A stretch of 64,000 bases of DNA from CAYNWT01 sp964450955. GTDB taxonomy: Bacteria; Planctomycetota; Planctomycetia; Planctomycetales; Planctomycetaceae. The position numbers were made by a program, and so were the translations under genes. Location: NCBI GenBank assembly GCA_964450955.1, contig CAYVFI010000029.1:1-64000 (forward strand), written 5' to 3'. Of the stretch, positions 51,296-59,952 are shown piece after piece. The notes below the pieces were generated by a model. The model saw only the letters and a program-made list of their open reading frames with translations. It was not told where the DNA came from and made no database searches. The stretch's first letter is position 1. Each line of letters starts with the position of its first letter.

Positions 51296-52821
51296 GTTTA
51301 TTTGCAGCGTGCGGCTGGTCGTTCGTGAGAGCGTTGGTGATTGCAGCCATCAGCTTGCCAATCGCGGCGTGGCTGGCCGGGATGCTTTCCGGAACGCGTT
51401 CGAACCGGAAGCTCGGACCGAAGGTGCTGCTGGTCGCTTTGCTGGTTCCGTTTCTGATGCCGGAACTGCTTATCGGCTTCGTGTATTCCGAAACCACGTT
51501 GCGACTGGTGCGTGAGTTTTCCGATCCGGCCGCGACCATGACATTGCCGACTCAGCCGCGGCTGCCACAAACAATGGATCGCCCCATTAACAGTGCAGAT
51601 ATCACAGCAGAGTGTTTGTATTCGGCGTTGTTACTGTTCCGATTTGTGCCCATCGCCGCGCTGGTCATGTGGCTGATGCCGTCGCCGCGATTGTCGGCCG
51701 AAGCGATCCACTGCGAACGCTTGTTGATGCAGAACGAACGCCACCGGTGGCGTCGCCTGCGCAGTTGGTTAGGTTGTTTTATTCGCGGGCCGATGATGGC
51801 GGCGCTGCCTGCGTTTGCGATTGTGTTTTTGCTGGTATTTCAGGAGTTCGAAATCGCGTCGCTCATGCAAATCAGCCGGGCACCGGTGGCGTGGACGGTT
51901 TGGTTATTTGACAACCACGCAGGCTGGTTGATGCCGTCGCGATCGTTGCAGTTGTCCATCGTGCCGGTTCTTTGTGAACTTGTTGTGGTTGGTGCCGTGT
52001 TTGTTGCGTTGCTCCGAAGCGATTGGCATCAAACGGAATCGCTGACGAAAACCAAGCGGACTTCGGAACCACTCAGATGGACGGCGACTGTGTTTCTTGT
52101 GGCGGCGATCGTGATGTGCGTCGGCATCCCGCTGTGGCGGATGGGCAGCGGCGTTGCGGGCGGAATCGTCACACTGCGCCGCCAGCCGGAAATGTTGAGC
52201 AAGTTTCTGGGCGAACTGCTGATCTCGCTTGCGTTTGGCCTGGCTGCCGGACTGGCGGCGTATTGGCTGACGGGTTTCCTTTTTGGTCGCCGACCGCGGA
52301 CGACGCTGACGACTTTGTGTGTCATCCCGGGCCTGATCGGGTCGTTGGTGTTAAGTCTTGTCGCACTGGCGTTGTTTCAACTGCCGATAATGCGTTCCGC
52401 ATACGACACTCCGGTACCGATGCTTCTTGCACTAACGCTGTACCTGTTGCCGCGTGCGGTCTTGCTGCGGATCGTGTTCTTTTCACGACAACCACGCGAA
52501 CCGATCTTTGTTGCTCAGACGATGGCGGAGTCCGGCGATGGTAATCTGCGACGCCGCGGCTTGGCGTTATTGTGGGTGATGCGAAAACAACCTGCGTTTT
52601 GGGTAGTGGTTCTGCTGACGTATTGGGGATACTGGGACCTGACCGTTGCGTCGGTTTTACGGTCGATGGATTTAAGACCGTTTACTCCGGACCTCTACAA
52701 CCTCATGCACTACGGACGTAACGAAACGCTGACCGCCATGACTTTGTTGGCCGGCGTGTTTCCAGCAGTTGTCCTTTTCCTGGCCGCCGCATCGCGACGG
52801 GCGTGGAGGGTAATCTGCTGA
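51292..52821 (+). CDS. Iron(III)-type ABC transporter permease (FbpB-like)
   Basis: A 509-residue double-length permease with about 11-12 helices in two halves, as in FbpB/SfuB. The cytoplasmic coupling loop in the second half reads MAESGDGNLRRRGLALLW, weakly matching the EAA consensus. I chose the GTG at 51292, whose GTGA overlap with the preceding stop suggests coupling; an alternative GTG at 51268 lies within the upstream gene. Its stop shares a base with the next ATG (TGATG). Together with its neighbours it encodes the membrane part of the importer. Confidence 0.85.
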   Translation: MSLFAACGWSFVRALVIAAISLPIAAWLAGMLSGTRSNRKLGPKVLLVALLVPFLMPELLIGFVYSETTLRLVREFSDPAATMTLPTQPRLPQTMDRPINSADITAECLYSALLLFRFVPIAALVMWLMPSPRLSAEAIHCERLLMQNERHRWRRLRSWLGCFIRGPMMAALPAFAIVFLLVFQEFEIASLMQISRAPVAWTVWLFDNHAGWLMPSRSLQLSIVPVLCELVVVGAVFVALLRSDWHQTESLTKTKRTSEPLRWTATVFLVAAIVMCVGIPLWRMGSGVAGGIVTLRRQPEMLSKFLGELLISLAFGLAAGLAAYWLTGFLFGRRPRTTLTTLCVIPGLIGSLVLSLVALALFQLPIMRSAYDTPVPMLLALTLYLLPRAVLLRIVFFSRQPREPIFVAQTMAESGDGNLRRRGLALLWVMRKQPAFWVVVLLTYWGYWDLTVASVLRSMDLRPFTPDLYNLMHYGRNETLTAMTLLAGVFPAVVLFLAAASRRAWRVIC

Positions 52822-53792
52822 TGTCTGTACTTTGGTCTCTGCGCGATGTGGCGCTTGTTTCTGATGGCACTCAGCGAATCTCTGGTGTGACCGTTGATGT
52901 CACCAGCGGCGTCACGGCGGTTCTTGGATACTCGGGAGCGGGGAAGACTTCGTTTTTGAATTTGTTGGTTGAGTTCGAACGCCAGACGGCGGGTTCCATC
53001 GATCGCAGGCTTCCGGATTCGTTGGTGCCGTTGTTTTGGGTTCCACAGAATGGCGGATTGTGGAACCACGTTTCGGCCGGCGATCACATACAGAAGGTCG
53101 GTTCGGATGGCGCTTCTGATTCGGCGAACGAGTGGCTTAAGCGTTTCGATTTGGAAGCTCGATCAGCATCCCGTCCCGCGGAGCTTTCACAAGGCGAACG
53201 CGCGCGGTTGTCTGTGGCTCGGGCGCTGGCGACGGAAGCGGACGTGATAGTCATGGACGAGCCGCTGGCGCATGTTGATCCGGGGCGGTTGGCGGCCTAC
53301 TTCGATGTGGTTATGGAACACGTGCGAGGCGGATCGCGGTCGTTGGTGTTCGCCACGCATCAGCCGGAATTGGTGCTTAGGTACGCCGATAGCGTGATTT
53401 GTCTGGACGGCGGAAACTGTGTTTTTAGTGGCTCAGTGTCCGATTTGTATCAGAAACCTGGCGATTCTCGGTTGGCAACGCTGCTGGGGCCAGGAAACTG
53501 GATTTCGACAGACGAATTCGCCTTCTGGCTGGATCATACTGGGCACGCTGAAGGTGTGCTCCGTCCGGAACGACTGCGGATCGAACAACTGGATGAATCT
53601 GGCGGCGGCGACGGACGACGGTTCGTTGTCACTGGCTCCAGGTGCCTTGGCCCCACGACTGAAACAACGGTTCGTGAGGAAGCAACCGATCGGCAGCGGT
53701 CGTTTGTGCATTTGACTCAGGGTGCACTGGTCGGCGGGCAACAGGTCCGTCTTTTGATTTTGGATGAAGATTGCAGCACGGCGAACGAATAA
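52821..53792 (+). CDS. ABC transporter ATP-binding protein of the iron(III)-type importer
   Basis: A 323-residue ATPase: Walker A GYSGAGKT (36-43), Q-loop FWVPQNGG, signature LSQGE (122-126, the usual form is LSGGQ), Walker B VIVMDEP (142-148) and switch His in FATHQPE. A C-terminal regulatory part (about 215-323) fits the TOBE-like extension of iron-type importers. The ATG at 52821 has GGAGG about 10 nt upstream and is coupled to the preceding permease (TGATG). It completes the importer of cluster B. Confidence 0.9.
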   Translation: MSVLWSLRDVALVSDGTQRISGVTVDVTSGVTAVLGYSGAGKTSFLNLLVEFERQTAGSIDRRLPDSLVPLFWVPQNGGLWNHVSAGDHIQKVGSDGASDSANEWLKRFDLEARSASRPAELSQGERARLSVARALATEADVIVMDEPLAHVDPGRLAAYFDVVMEHVRGGSRSLVFATHQPELVLRYADSVICLDGGNCVFSGSVSDLYQKPGDSRLATLLGPGNWISTDEFAFWLDHTGHAEGVLRPERLRIEQLDESGGGDGRRFVVTGSRCLGPTTETTVREEATDRQRSFVHLTQGALVGGQQVRLLILDEDCSTANE

Positions 53793-53827
53793 CAAAGTTC
53801 GCCCAAATATTGTGTTGGAGCAACAAA

Positions 53828-54772
53828 GTGTCAAAGCGGGGCCAGCAGCGAAATAAAGTCACACACAGTCGCGCGATTGCTGCGATGTTGTTGGGGCTGA
53901 CGTTGGCGTTGACCGGATGCGATGAGTCCGAAGACTACAACACGATCGCAATCAAGAGTGTGAATTCGTGGCTGCTGCCTCCCGACAATGGCAAGGTGCC
54001 CGCGCCTCGTGCGGTCACGATCGGCCCGAACGACAACATGTATGTTCTGGACGACGATGGCCGAGTCGTGGTGATGGGTGACGGCGGAGTTGTCCTTCAG
54101 CAATGGAACATGCCCGAATCAAGTATCGGGAACCCGGAAGGTATTTGTTGTTTGAAGGACGGCCGCATTGTTGTGGCTGACACGCACTACGACCGACTGG
54201 TCTTCTTCGCACGGGATGGCAGCGTGCTTTCGAAGCTTGGTTCTCACGGAACCGATCCGGGACAATTTGTGTATCCGGTTGCCGTTTGCCAGGACGACGA
54301 CGAGTTCATTTACGTTGCCGAATATGGCGACCACCAACGCGTGCAGAAATTTACGCCCGATGGGAAGTTTGTCCTGCAGTTTGGTTCTCAGGGAACCGAA
54401 CCCGGTCAGTTCCAGCGGCCAAGCGGGATCGTTTGGCGAGAAGGCGAAGTGTATGTCGTGGACGCTTTCAACAACCGGGCCCAGCTATTCAAAGATGATG
54501 GGACGTTTGTTGGAGTGCTGAACGACAAAGGTAATGAACTTCAGTATCCTTATGATGTAACGAAGGCGCCGGACGGATCGCTTTACATTGTCGAGCATCG
54601 GGCTGGTCGTATTTCGCATGTGGATGCAGCGGGCAAGCTGCTGGGGCGGTTCGGTAAGAACGGTCGCAGCGAGGGTCAGTTCATCACGCCGTGGGGAGTC
54701 GCCTTTCGCGGTTCGTCCAAAATTGTTGTGGCTGATACAGGAAACAGACGGGTAGTGGAGATCGAACTATGA
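53828..54772 (+). CDS. NHL-repeat beta-propeller lipoprotein
   Basis: A 314-residue lipoprotein with signal peptide and lipobox LTGC (Cys31), followed by about five to six NHL repeats with motifs such as GTDPGQFVYPVAV, GTEPGQFQRPSGI and RSEGQFITPWGV, which fold into a beta-propeller used for protein binding. The GTG start at 53828 has GGAG 7 nt upstream. Its stop overlaps the next ATG by 4 nt (ATGA). It may dock a partner of the VWA/GATase-like protein at the outer face of the membrane; that is inference. Confidence 0.85.
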   Translation: MSKRGQQRNKVTHSRAIAAMLLGLTLALTGCDESEDYNTIAIKSVNSWLLPPDNGKVPAPRAVTIGPNDNMYVLDDDGRVVVMGDGGVVLQQWNMPESSIGNPEGICCLKDGRIVVADTHYDRLVFFARDGSVLSKLGSHGTDPGQFVYPVAVCQDDDEFIYVAEYGDHQRVQKFTPDGKFVLQFGSQGTEPGQFQRPSGIVWREGEVYVVDAFNNRAQLFKDDGTFVGVLNDKGNELQYPYDVTKAPDGSLYIVEHRAGRISHVDAAGKLLGRFGKNGRSEGQFITPWGVAFRGSSKIVVADTGNRRVVEIEL

Positions 54773-57700
54773 CACGATTTCTTAGACGACTCTTCCCCCC
54801 GCCGCGCTATGCGCTGAAGTGGACTGATGCGTTGCCGCTGATCATCTTTCTGGCGATCTTTGGTGGCGTGTGTTTTTACCTGGACTGGTTCGATCATTTG
54901 ATGTTTGTCCAGCCGCTGGCGTTTCTGTTGCTGCTGGTGACTCCATGGATCTGGTGGATGAACGCCGCTGGCTACTCAGGGCTAAGCAAGGGCCGCAGCA
55001 CTGCGTCGTTGTTGTTGCGACTGACCATTGTCGGGCTGTTTGTCATCCTGATTGCCGAACCGCGCGCGGTGCGGACGAAGGATGTTGTTAGCGTTGTGTA
55101 CGCGGTCGATATTTCTGATTCGGTCGATCAGACCACAGACGCCGCTTTGCAGTTTGTTTCGGAGACGGTCCGGAACAAGATCAAGGAAGAAGACGAAGCC
55201 GGACTGGTTGTGTTCGCTCGGAACGCGGCCGTCGAACTTCCGCCGCGGCAATCGTTCCCGTTCGATAATGCGCTGAATTCACGTGTTCCTCGTGACGCGA
55301 CGAATATCGAACAAACGCTTTCGCTTTCGGCCGCGATGTTGAAAGAAGAAAACCGCGGACGCATTGTGCTCATTAGCGACGGAACCGAAACCAGCGGCCA
55401 CATGCGCGAGGTGCTGTCGGATTTGAAATCGCGTGGTATCGCCGTTGATGTGCTGCCGATTGAATATCACTACGACAGCGAAGTGCTGCTGGAACGGTTG
55501 GACCTGCCGCGGTATGTGAAGATTGGCGAGAACTACGAAGCCAATGTGGTTTTGACATCGCGGAAAGCTGGTTCCGGTCGCTTGATTCTGAAAGAGAACG
55601 GCAACACCGTGTTCGACGAACAAGTCGATTTCCCGGCTGGAAAGAAACGGATCACGCTGCCTATCAAACTACGTGAACCTGGTTACTACGAGTACACGGC
55701 GACTATCAGGCCAGACGAGGGTTTGGATCATGTGAAGGCGAACAATTCGGTTCGCAACTTCATCTTCATTGAAGGTGAAGGCAAGATTCTGTTTGTCTAC
55801 GACGCGGACGATGATCTGGACCGCGGACCTTTGGTTGAGGCGCTGCAGAACGGCAAGCGGTTTGTGGAAACGATTCCGTCTGTCGACTTCCCGCGTACGT
55901 CGTTATCGCTGATGTCGTACGACGCGATTGTGTTTAACAATGTTCCGGCTGATCACTTTGACGCTGTGCAGATGCAGGCGGTTCATGATGCCGTGTACCA
56001 CCTGGGCATTGGCTTCATGATGATTGGTGGCCAAAACAGCTTCGGGCCGGGCGGCTACCACCATACGCCAATCGAAGAAGCGTTGCCGGTTAGCATGGAC
56101 ATTACCAAGAAGAAGGTGCTGCCCAAAGGTGCGTTGGTCATCATCCTGCACACGTGCGAATTTCCTGAAGGCAACACGTGGGCTAAACGGATTACCAAGC
56201 GCGCGATTAAGGTTCTAAGCGAACAGGATGAGGTCGGTGCGATTGGGTATGACTTTAGTGTTGGTGAGAACTGGATTTTTGAACTCACTCCGGCTGGCGA
56301 ATACGACAAGCTGGTTCCTCAAATCAATGCGGCCGAAATTGGCGACATGCCCAGTTTTGACCCGACGATGCAGATGGGTCTAAACGCTTTGAAGAAAAGC
56401 GATGCCGCGGCCAAGCACATGATCATCATCTCTGACGGTGATCCGCCAATTCCACAGCAGGCTTTGCTGCAGGGTTTCAAAGATGCGGGTGTCAGCGTGA
56501 GTACTGTTGCGGTGTTCCCGCACGGTGGTCGTGACATTCGATCGATGCAGGTCATCGCGTCCGTTACGGGCGGTCGATTCTATTTTCCGGACGATCCAAA
56601 CCAGCTGCCGGCGATCTTCATCAAGGAAGCGAAGACGCTGAAACGCAGTATGATTCAAAACAAGACAATCACGCCCGAACTGCAGTATCCCGATCAGATC
56701 GTGGACGGCATTGATTCATTGCCTCCGCTACACGGTTACGTTTTGGCTTCAACAAAACCGCAGGCAACGACGGTGCTGCGTGTTCCCGAAGAAGAAGAGG
56801 GCGAAGTCGATCCGATTCTTTCCGTCTGGCGTTACGGTTTGGGAGTCAGCGCCGCGTTTACGTCGGACTTTTCTCCGAACTGGGGCAAAGACTGGACTGG
56901 CTGGGAGAAGCTGGAACCGTTTCTAAAGCAAACGATGATCCGCGTTTCTCGCGTTCGCGAACAAGGCCACTTGCGGATGTGGAACTACATCAATGGCAAC
57001 GATGGTGTAATTGTTGTGGAAGACTTCCACCCCGAACCGGCCTTCCTGGACATCAGCGCCGTAGTGTCTCGACTGGACGCTGGTCGGAAGAAAACAGCTC
57101 GACCGGAGGCTCAGTCGACCAACGTCGAAGATTTCGATGAAGCCGATGTGCAGAGCCGGAAGAAGAACTTCGAGAACGCTGAATCAGTCGGCCTTGGCAG
57201 CAACGGCAATGCCACAATCAAACTGCAACAGGTTGGTCCGCGGCGCTACCAGGCAACCATTCCCCTGGACGGCCAGGGTCGCTACCAGGTCATGGCTGTC
57301 GCTCAGGCAGGCGACCGGAAAGAATCTGTTCAGGGTGGCATGATTGTGCCGTACTCGCCCGAGTACCTGAAGTTTGAATCGAACCACGTCGCCCTGCAGG
57401 AAATCGCGAGTGAAACCGGCGGTCAGTTGTTGAGTCCGAAGTCAACAGCGGACGACATTTACGGACGCAGAGATCCAAAGCGTAGTTCGTGGCCTGTGTT
57501 TGACTGGTTCCTGATATCGCTGGCTTGCCTGGTTCCGATTGATGTTGGCATCCGCCGCGTTCAGCTGGACTGGTCTGTCATCAAAGGTTGGTTCGGGCTG
57601 GGCGGAAAAACTGAATCGACTGCGACTATGGGAACACTGCTGCAGCGAAAACAGCAGGTCGGATCGAGCCTTGAGAAAGGGCGAACCGAACGACCGTTGC

Positions 57701-57882
57701 CGACCCGGCCAACAACAGGTCGTCCGGGCGCTCGACCGTCTGCTCGACCTGATTCGGCACCGAAGTCTGACAAGCCAACCGCGCAGACTCCGGCGCCACA
57801 GGCTCCGGCAGACAGCAACACAACCACAAGTCGTTTGCTACAACTTAAACGAAAACGCGACGAAGACGACTCTGATAAGTAG
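54769..57882 (+). CDS. VWA / glutamine-amidotransferase-like membrane protein (cluster B)
   Basis: A 1037-residue membrane protein: helices at about 23-38, 48-63 and 80-96, a VWA-like domain with MIDAS DISDS (114-118), beta segments, and a GATase1-like domain (about 380-450; GIGFMMIGGQNSFGPGGYHH). A second VWA-like region carries KHMIIISDGDPP, a C-terminal helix lies at about 905-925, and a Thr/Pro/Gln-rich disordered tail closes the protein. Counterpart of the 23465 protein in cluster A but longer. The presence of two VWA-like parts in one chain is uncommon. Start overlaps the NHL gene. Confidence 0.87.
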   Translation: MTRFLRRLFPPPRYALKWTDALPLIIFLAIFGGVCFYLDWFDHLMFVQPLAFLLLLVTPWIWWMNAAGYSGLSKGRSTASLLLRLTIVGLFVILIAEPRAVRTKDVVSVVYAVDISDSVDQTTDAALQFVSETVRNKIKEEDEAGLVVFARNAAVELPPRQSFPFDNALNSRVPRDATNIEQTLSLSAAMLKEENRGRIVLISDGTETSGHMREVLSDLKSRGIAVDVLPIEYHYDSEVLLERLDLPRYVKIGENYEANVVLTSRKAGSGRLILKENGNTVFDEQVDFPAGKKRITLPIKLREPGYYEYTATIRPDEGLDHVKANNSVRNFIFIEGEGKILFVYDADDDLDRGPLVEALQNGKRFVETIPSVDFPRTSLSLMSYDAIVFNNVPADHFDAVQMQAVHDAVYHLGIGFMMIGGQNSFGPGGYHHTPIEEALPVSMDITKKKVLPKGALVIILHTCEFPEGNTWAKRITKRAIKVLSEQDEVGAIGYDFSVGENWIFELTPAGEYDKLVPQINAAEIGDMPSFDPTMQMGLNALKKSDAAAKHMIIISDGDPPIPQQALLQGFKDAGVSVSTVAVFPHGGRDIRSMQVIASVTGGRFYFPDDPNQLPAIFIKEAKTLKRSMIQNKTITPELQYPDQIVDGIDSLPPLHGYVLASTKPQATTVLRVPEEEEGEVDPILSVWRYGLGVSAAFTSDFSPNWGKDWTGWEKLEPFLKQTMIRVSRVREQGHLRMWNYINGNDGVIVVEDFHPEPAFLDISAVVSRLDAGRKKTARPEAQSTNVEDFDEADVQSRKKNFENAESVGLGSNGNATIKLQQVGPRRYQATIPLDGQGRYQVMAVAQAGDRKESVQGGMIVPYSPEYLKFESNHVALQEIASETGGQLLSPKSTADDIYGRRDPKRSSWPVFDWFLISLACLVPIDVGIRRVQLDWSVIKGWFGLGGKTESTATMGTLLQRKQQVGSSLEKGRTERPLPTRPTTGRPGARPSARPDSAPKSDKPTAQTPAPQAPADSNTTTSRLLQLKRKRDEDDSDK

Positions 57883-57954
57883 ACACTCGATTTTGGGTCG
57901 GTGACAAACTGTTGGCGGCCTGTTTGAAATAACGAGACCACACGGATTGACAAC

Positions 57955-58971
57955 ATGACTGACGCAAGCGCACTACAGGAAGAAGCCAACCAGTTTAAAG
58001 AGGACTTTCGCAAAGTTCGCGAAGCAATTGGCAAGGTGATGGTCGGGCAGGACCGGGTTGTCGAAGCCACCATCACTGCAATTTTCTGCGGCGGCAACGT
58101 GCTGCTGGAAGGTGTGCCAGGCCTCGGAAAAACGGAACTGGTTAAGACGCTGTCACAGGTGCTTGAACTGGACTTCAATCGTATTCAGTTCACTCCCGAC
58201 CTGATGCCGGCGGACGTCATCGGAACCAATATGATGAGCCCCGATGAATCGGGTCAGTATCAGTTCCAGTTCCGCAAGGGTCCGATTTTTACGCAGCTGT
58301 TACTGGCTGACGAAATTAACCGAGCCACCCCGAAAACGCAGTCCGGCCTGCTGGAAACAATGCAGGAAGGCACCGTGACATCGGGCGGAACGCAGTACGT
58401 CCTCGAACAGCCGTTCTTTGTCCTGGCGACACAAAACCCAATCGAACAGGAAGGAACCTTCCCACTGCCCGAAGCGCAGCTGGACCGGTTCATGTTCAAA
58501 GTGGTTGTTCCGTTTCTAAACCGTGCGGAACTGAACGAGGTTGTCACGCGAACCATTCTGAAGGAACGGACAACGGTCGAACGCATCATTGACGGTCCGC
58601 GAATTTTGCATCTGCGCACGGTTCTGGACAACGTGGTCGTTGCTGACGATCTGCGGGACTACGCCTGCCGAATGGTTCTGGCGACCCACCCGGACACCGA
58701 ATTCGCTCCGGAACGCGTTCGCCAGTACCTGCGTTGGGGAGCCAGTCCGCGAGCCGCCCAGGCACTCATCAAAGCCGCGCGTGTTCGAGCCCTAAGCGAA
58801 GGCCGCGCGCATGTGGCGTTTGAAGATATTCGGTACTTCGCACCTGAAGTGCTGCAGCACAGAGCCCTGCTTAACTACGACGGTCAGGCTGAAAACATTG
58901 CGGTCAGGGATTTGATTCAGGACTGCATCGACCAGCTTCCAACCGCCGCGCCGGTGGGTGCGGGGACATAG
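57955..58971 (+). CDS. MoxR family AAA+ ATPase (cluster B)
   Basis: A 338-residue ATPase: Walker A GVPGLGKT (53-60), RIQFTPDLMPADVIGTNMM as family signature (76-94), Walker B LLLADEINRATPKTQ (115-129), and the MoxR sensor and lid regions. It is 72 nt after the VWA/GATase-like gene and 66 nt before DUF58, in the usual order. It shares the signature but not close identity with the cluster A MoxR, whose Walker A has Ala before Lys. Likely drives the DUF58/BatA/VWA complex of cluster B. Confidence 0.95.
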   Translation: MTDASALQEEANQFKEDFRKVREAIGKVMVGQDRVVEATITAIFCGGNVLLEGVPGLGKTELVKTLSQVLELDFNRIQFTPDLMPADVIGTNMMSPDESGQYQFQFRKGPIFTQLLLADEINRATPKTQSGLLETMQEGTVTSGGTQYVLEQPFFVLATQNPIEQEGTFPLPEAQLDRFMFKVVVPFLNRAELNEVVTRTILKERTTVERIIDGPRILHLRTVLDNVVVADDLRDYACRMVLATHPDTEFAPERVRQYLRWGASPRAAQALIKAARVRALSEGRAHVAFEDIRYFAPEVLQHRALLNYDGQAENIAVRDLIQDCIDQLPTAAPVGAGT

Positions 58972-59037
58972 CTGCGGGATTGTTGGTGGCGATCGCCACG
59001 AATTGGTTAAGTATCCCGAAAACGAAGAGTAGCTACC

Positions 59038-59952
59038 TTGGATATTGTGTCTTCAAAGAAGTCGTCGCAGTTCACCGCGTTGTTTGAAAACAATGTGCTG
59101 GGTCAGGTGGAACGCATGCGGCTGAACCCGAACAGGCGGCTCACAAACCGCAGTCGTGGAGAACACCTTTCAGGCAAAGGTGGTTCCAGTACTGACTTCG
59201 CCGACTACCGTGACTACGTGCCTGGCGACGACATGCGGTATGTCGACTGGAACATTTTCGCTCGACTAAACCGGCCCTACATCAAGCAATTCCAGCACGA
59301 AGAAGAAATGCACGTTGTGCTGTTGATTGACGCATCGACGTCGATGAAGTTTGAAAACAAGTTCGAACGAGCGCAACAGGTGGCGGCCGCTTTGGGCGTG
59401 ATGGGGCTAATGAATATCGAACGCGTCAGCGCGTATTCGTTTAACCACGCGGGCGGCAAGCCGTTGTTCATGCCGCCGAAGACGGGTCGGCAAAGTATGC
59501 AGCAGCTGCTGCGTTTTTTGGAAGGCCTGGAAGCGGGCGGCGATTTTCCTGTTGAAGACGCGATTGAATCGATGCTGCGACTACATCGGGGTCGCGGTGT
59601 GGCGATTGTCATTTCTGACTTCCTGACGTTCGGCGAAGTTTCTCGAGCCTTCAACATGCTGTTTAGTGCGGGGCTGGAAATTTTTGCGGCTCAGATTCTG
59701 GCACCATCAGAAATCGAACCCGATACCACGGGCGATATTCGGTTCGTTGACAGCGAAACCGGGCACACGCTGGACATCACATCAGCCGGCGATTTGATAG
59801 GCATCTACCGCGAACACCGTCTGGCACTCGAAGATCAACTGTCGCGGCTTTGCCGTCAGCGAAGTGGTCGCTTTGTTGCGGTGAACTCGGGTGATCCTAT
59901 CGAACACATCTTGTTTGACCTGTTGACCAGGCAGGGGTGGGTGAATCGATGA
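59038..59952 (+). CDS. DUF58 protein (cluster B)
   Basis: A 304-residue cytoplasmic protein with GDDMRYVDWNIFARLNRPYI (DUF58 signature) and LLIDASTSMKFENKF, a VWA-type DxSxS motif. The frame opens with TTG at 59038; a GTG at 59047 is an alternative, and neither has a strong Shine-Dalgarno. The cluster A DUF58 frame also opens with TTG. Its stop overlaps the BatA start by 4 nt (ATGA). Role as in cluster A: adaptor between MoxR and the membrane VWA proteins (family inference). Confidence 0.92.
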   Translation: MDIVSSKKSSQFTALFENNVLGQVERMRLNPNRRLTNRSRGEHLSGKGGSSTDFADYRDYVPGDDMRYVDWNIFARLNRPYIKQFQHEEEMHVVLLIDASTSMKFENKFERAQQVAAALGVMGLMNIERVSAYSFNHAGGKPLFMPPKTGRQSMQQLLRFLEGLEAGGDFPVEDAIESMLRLHRGRGVAIVISDFLTFGEVSRAFNMLFSAGLEIFAAQILAPSEIEPDTTGDIRFVDSETGHTLDITSAGDLIGIYREHRLALEDQLSRLCRQRSGRFVAVNSGDPIEHILFDLLTRQGWVNR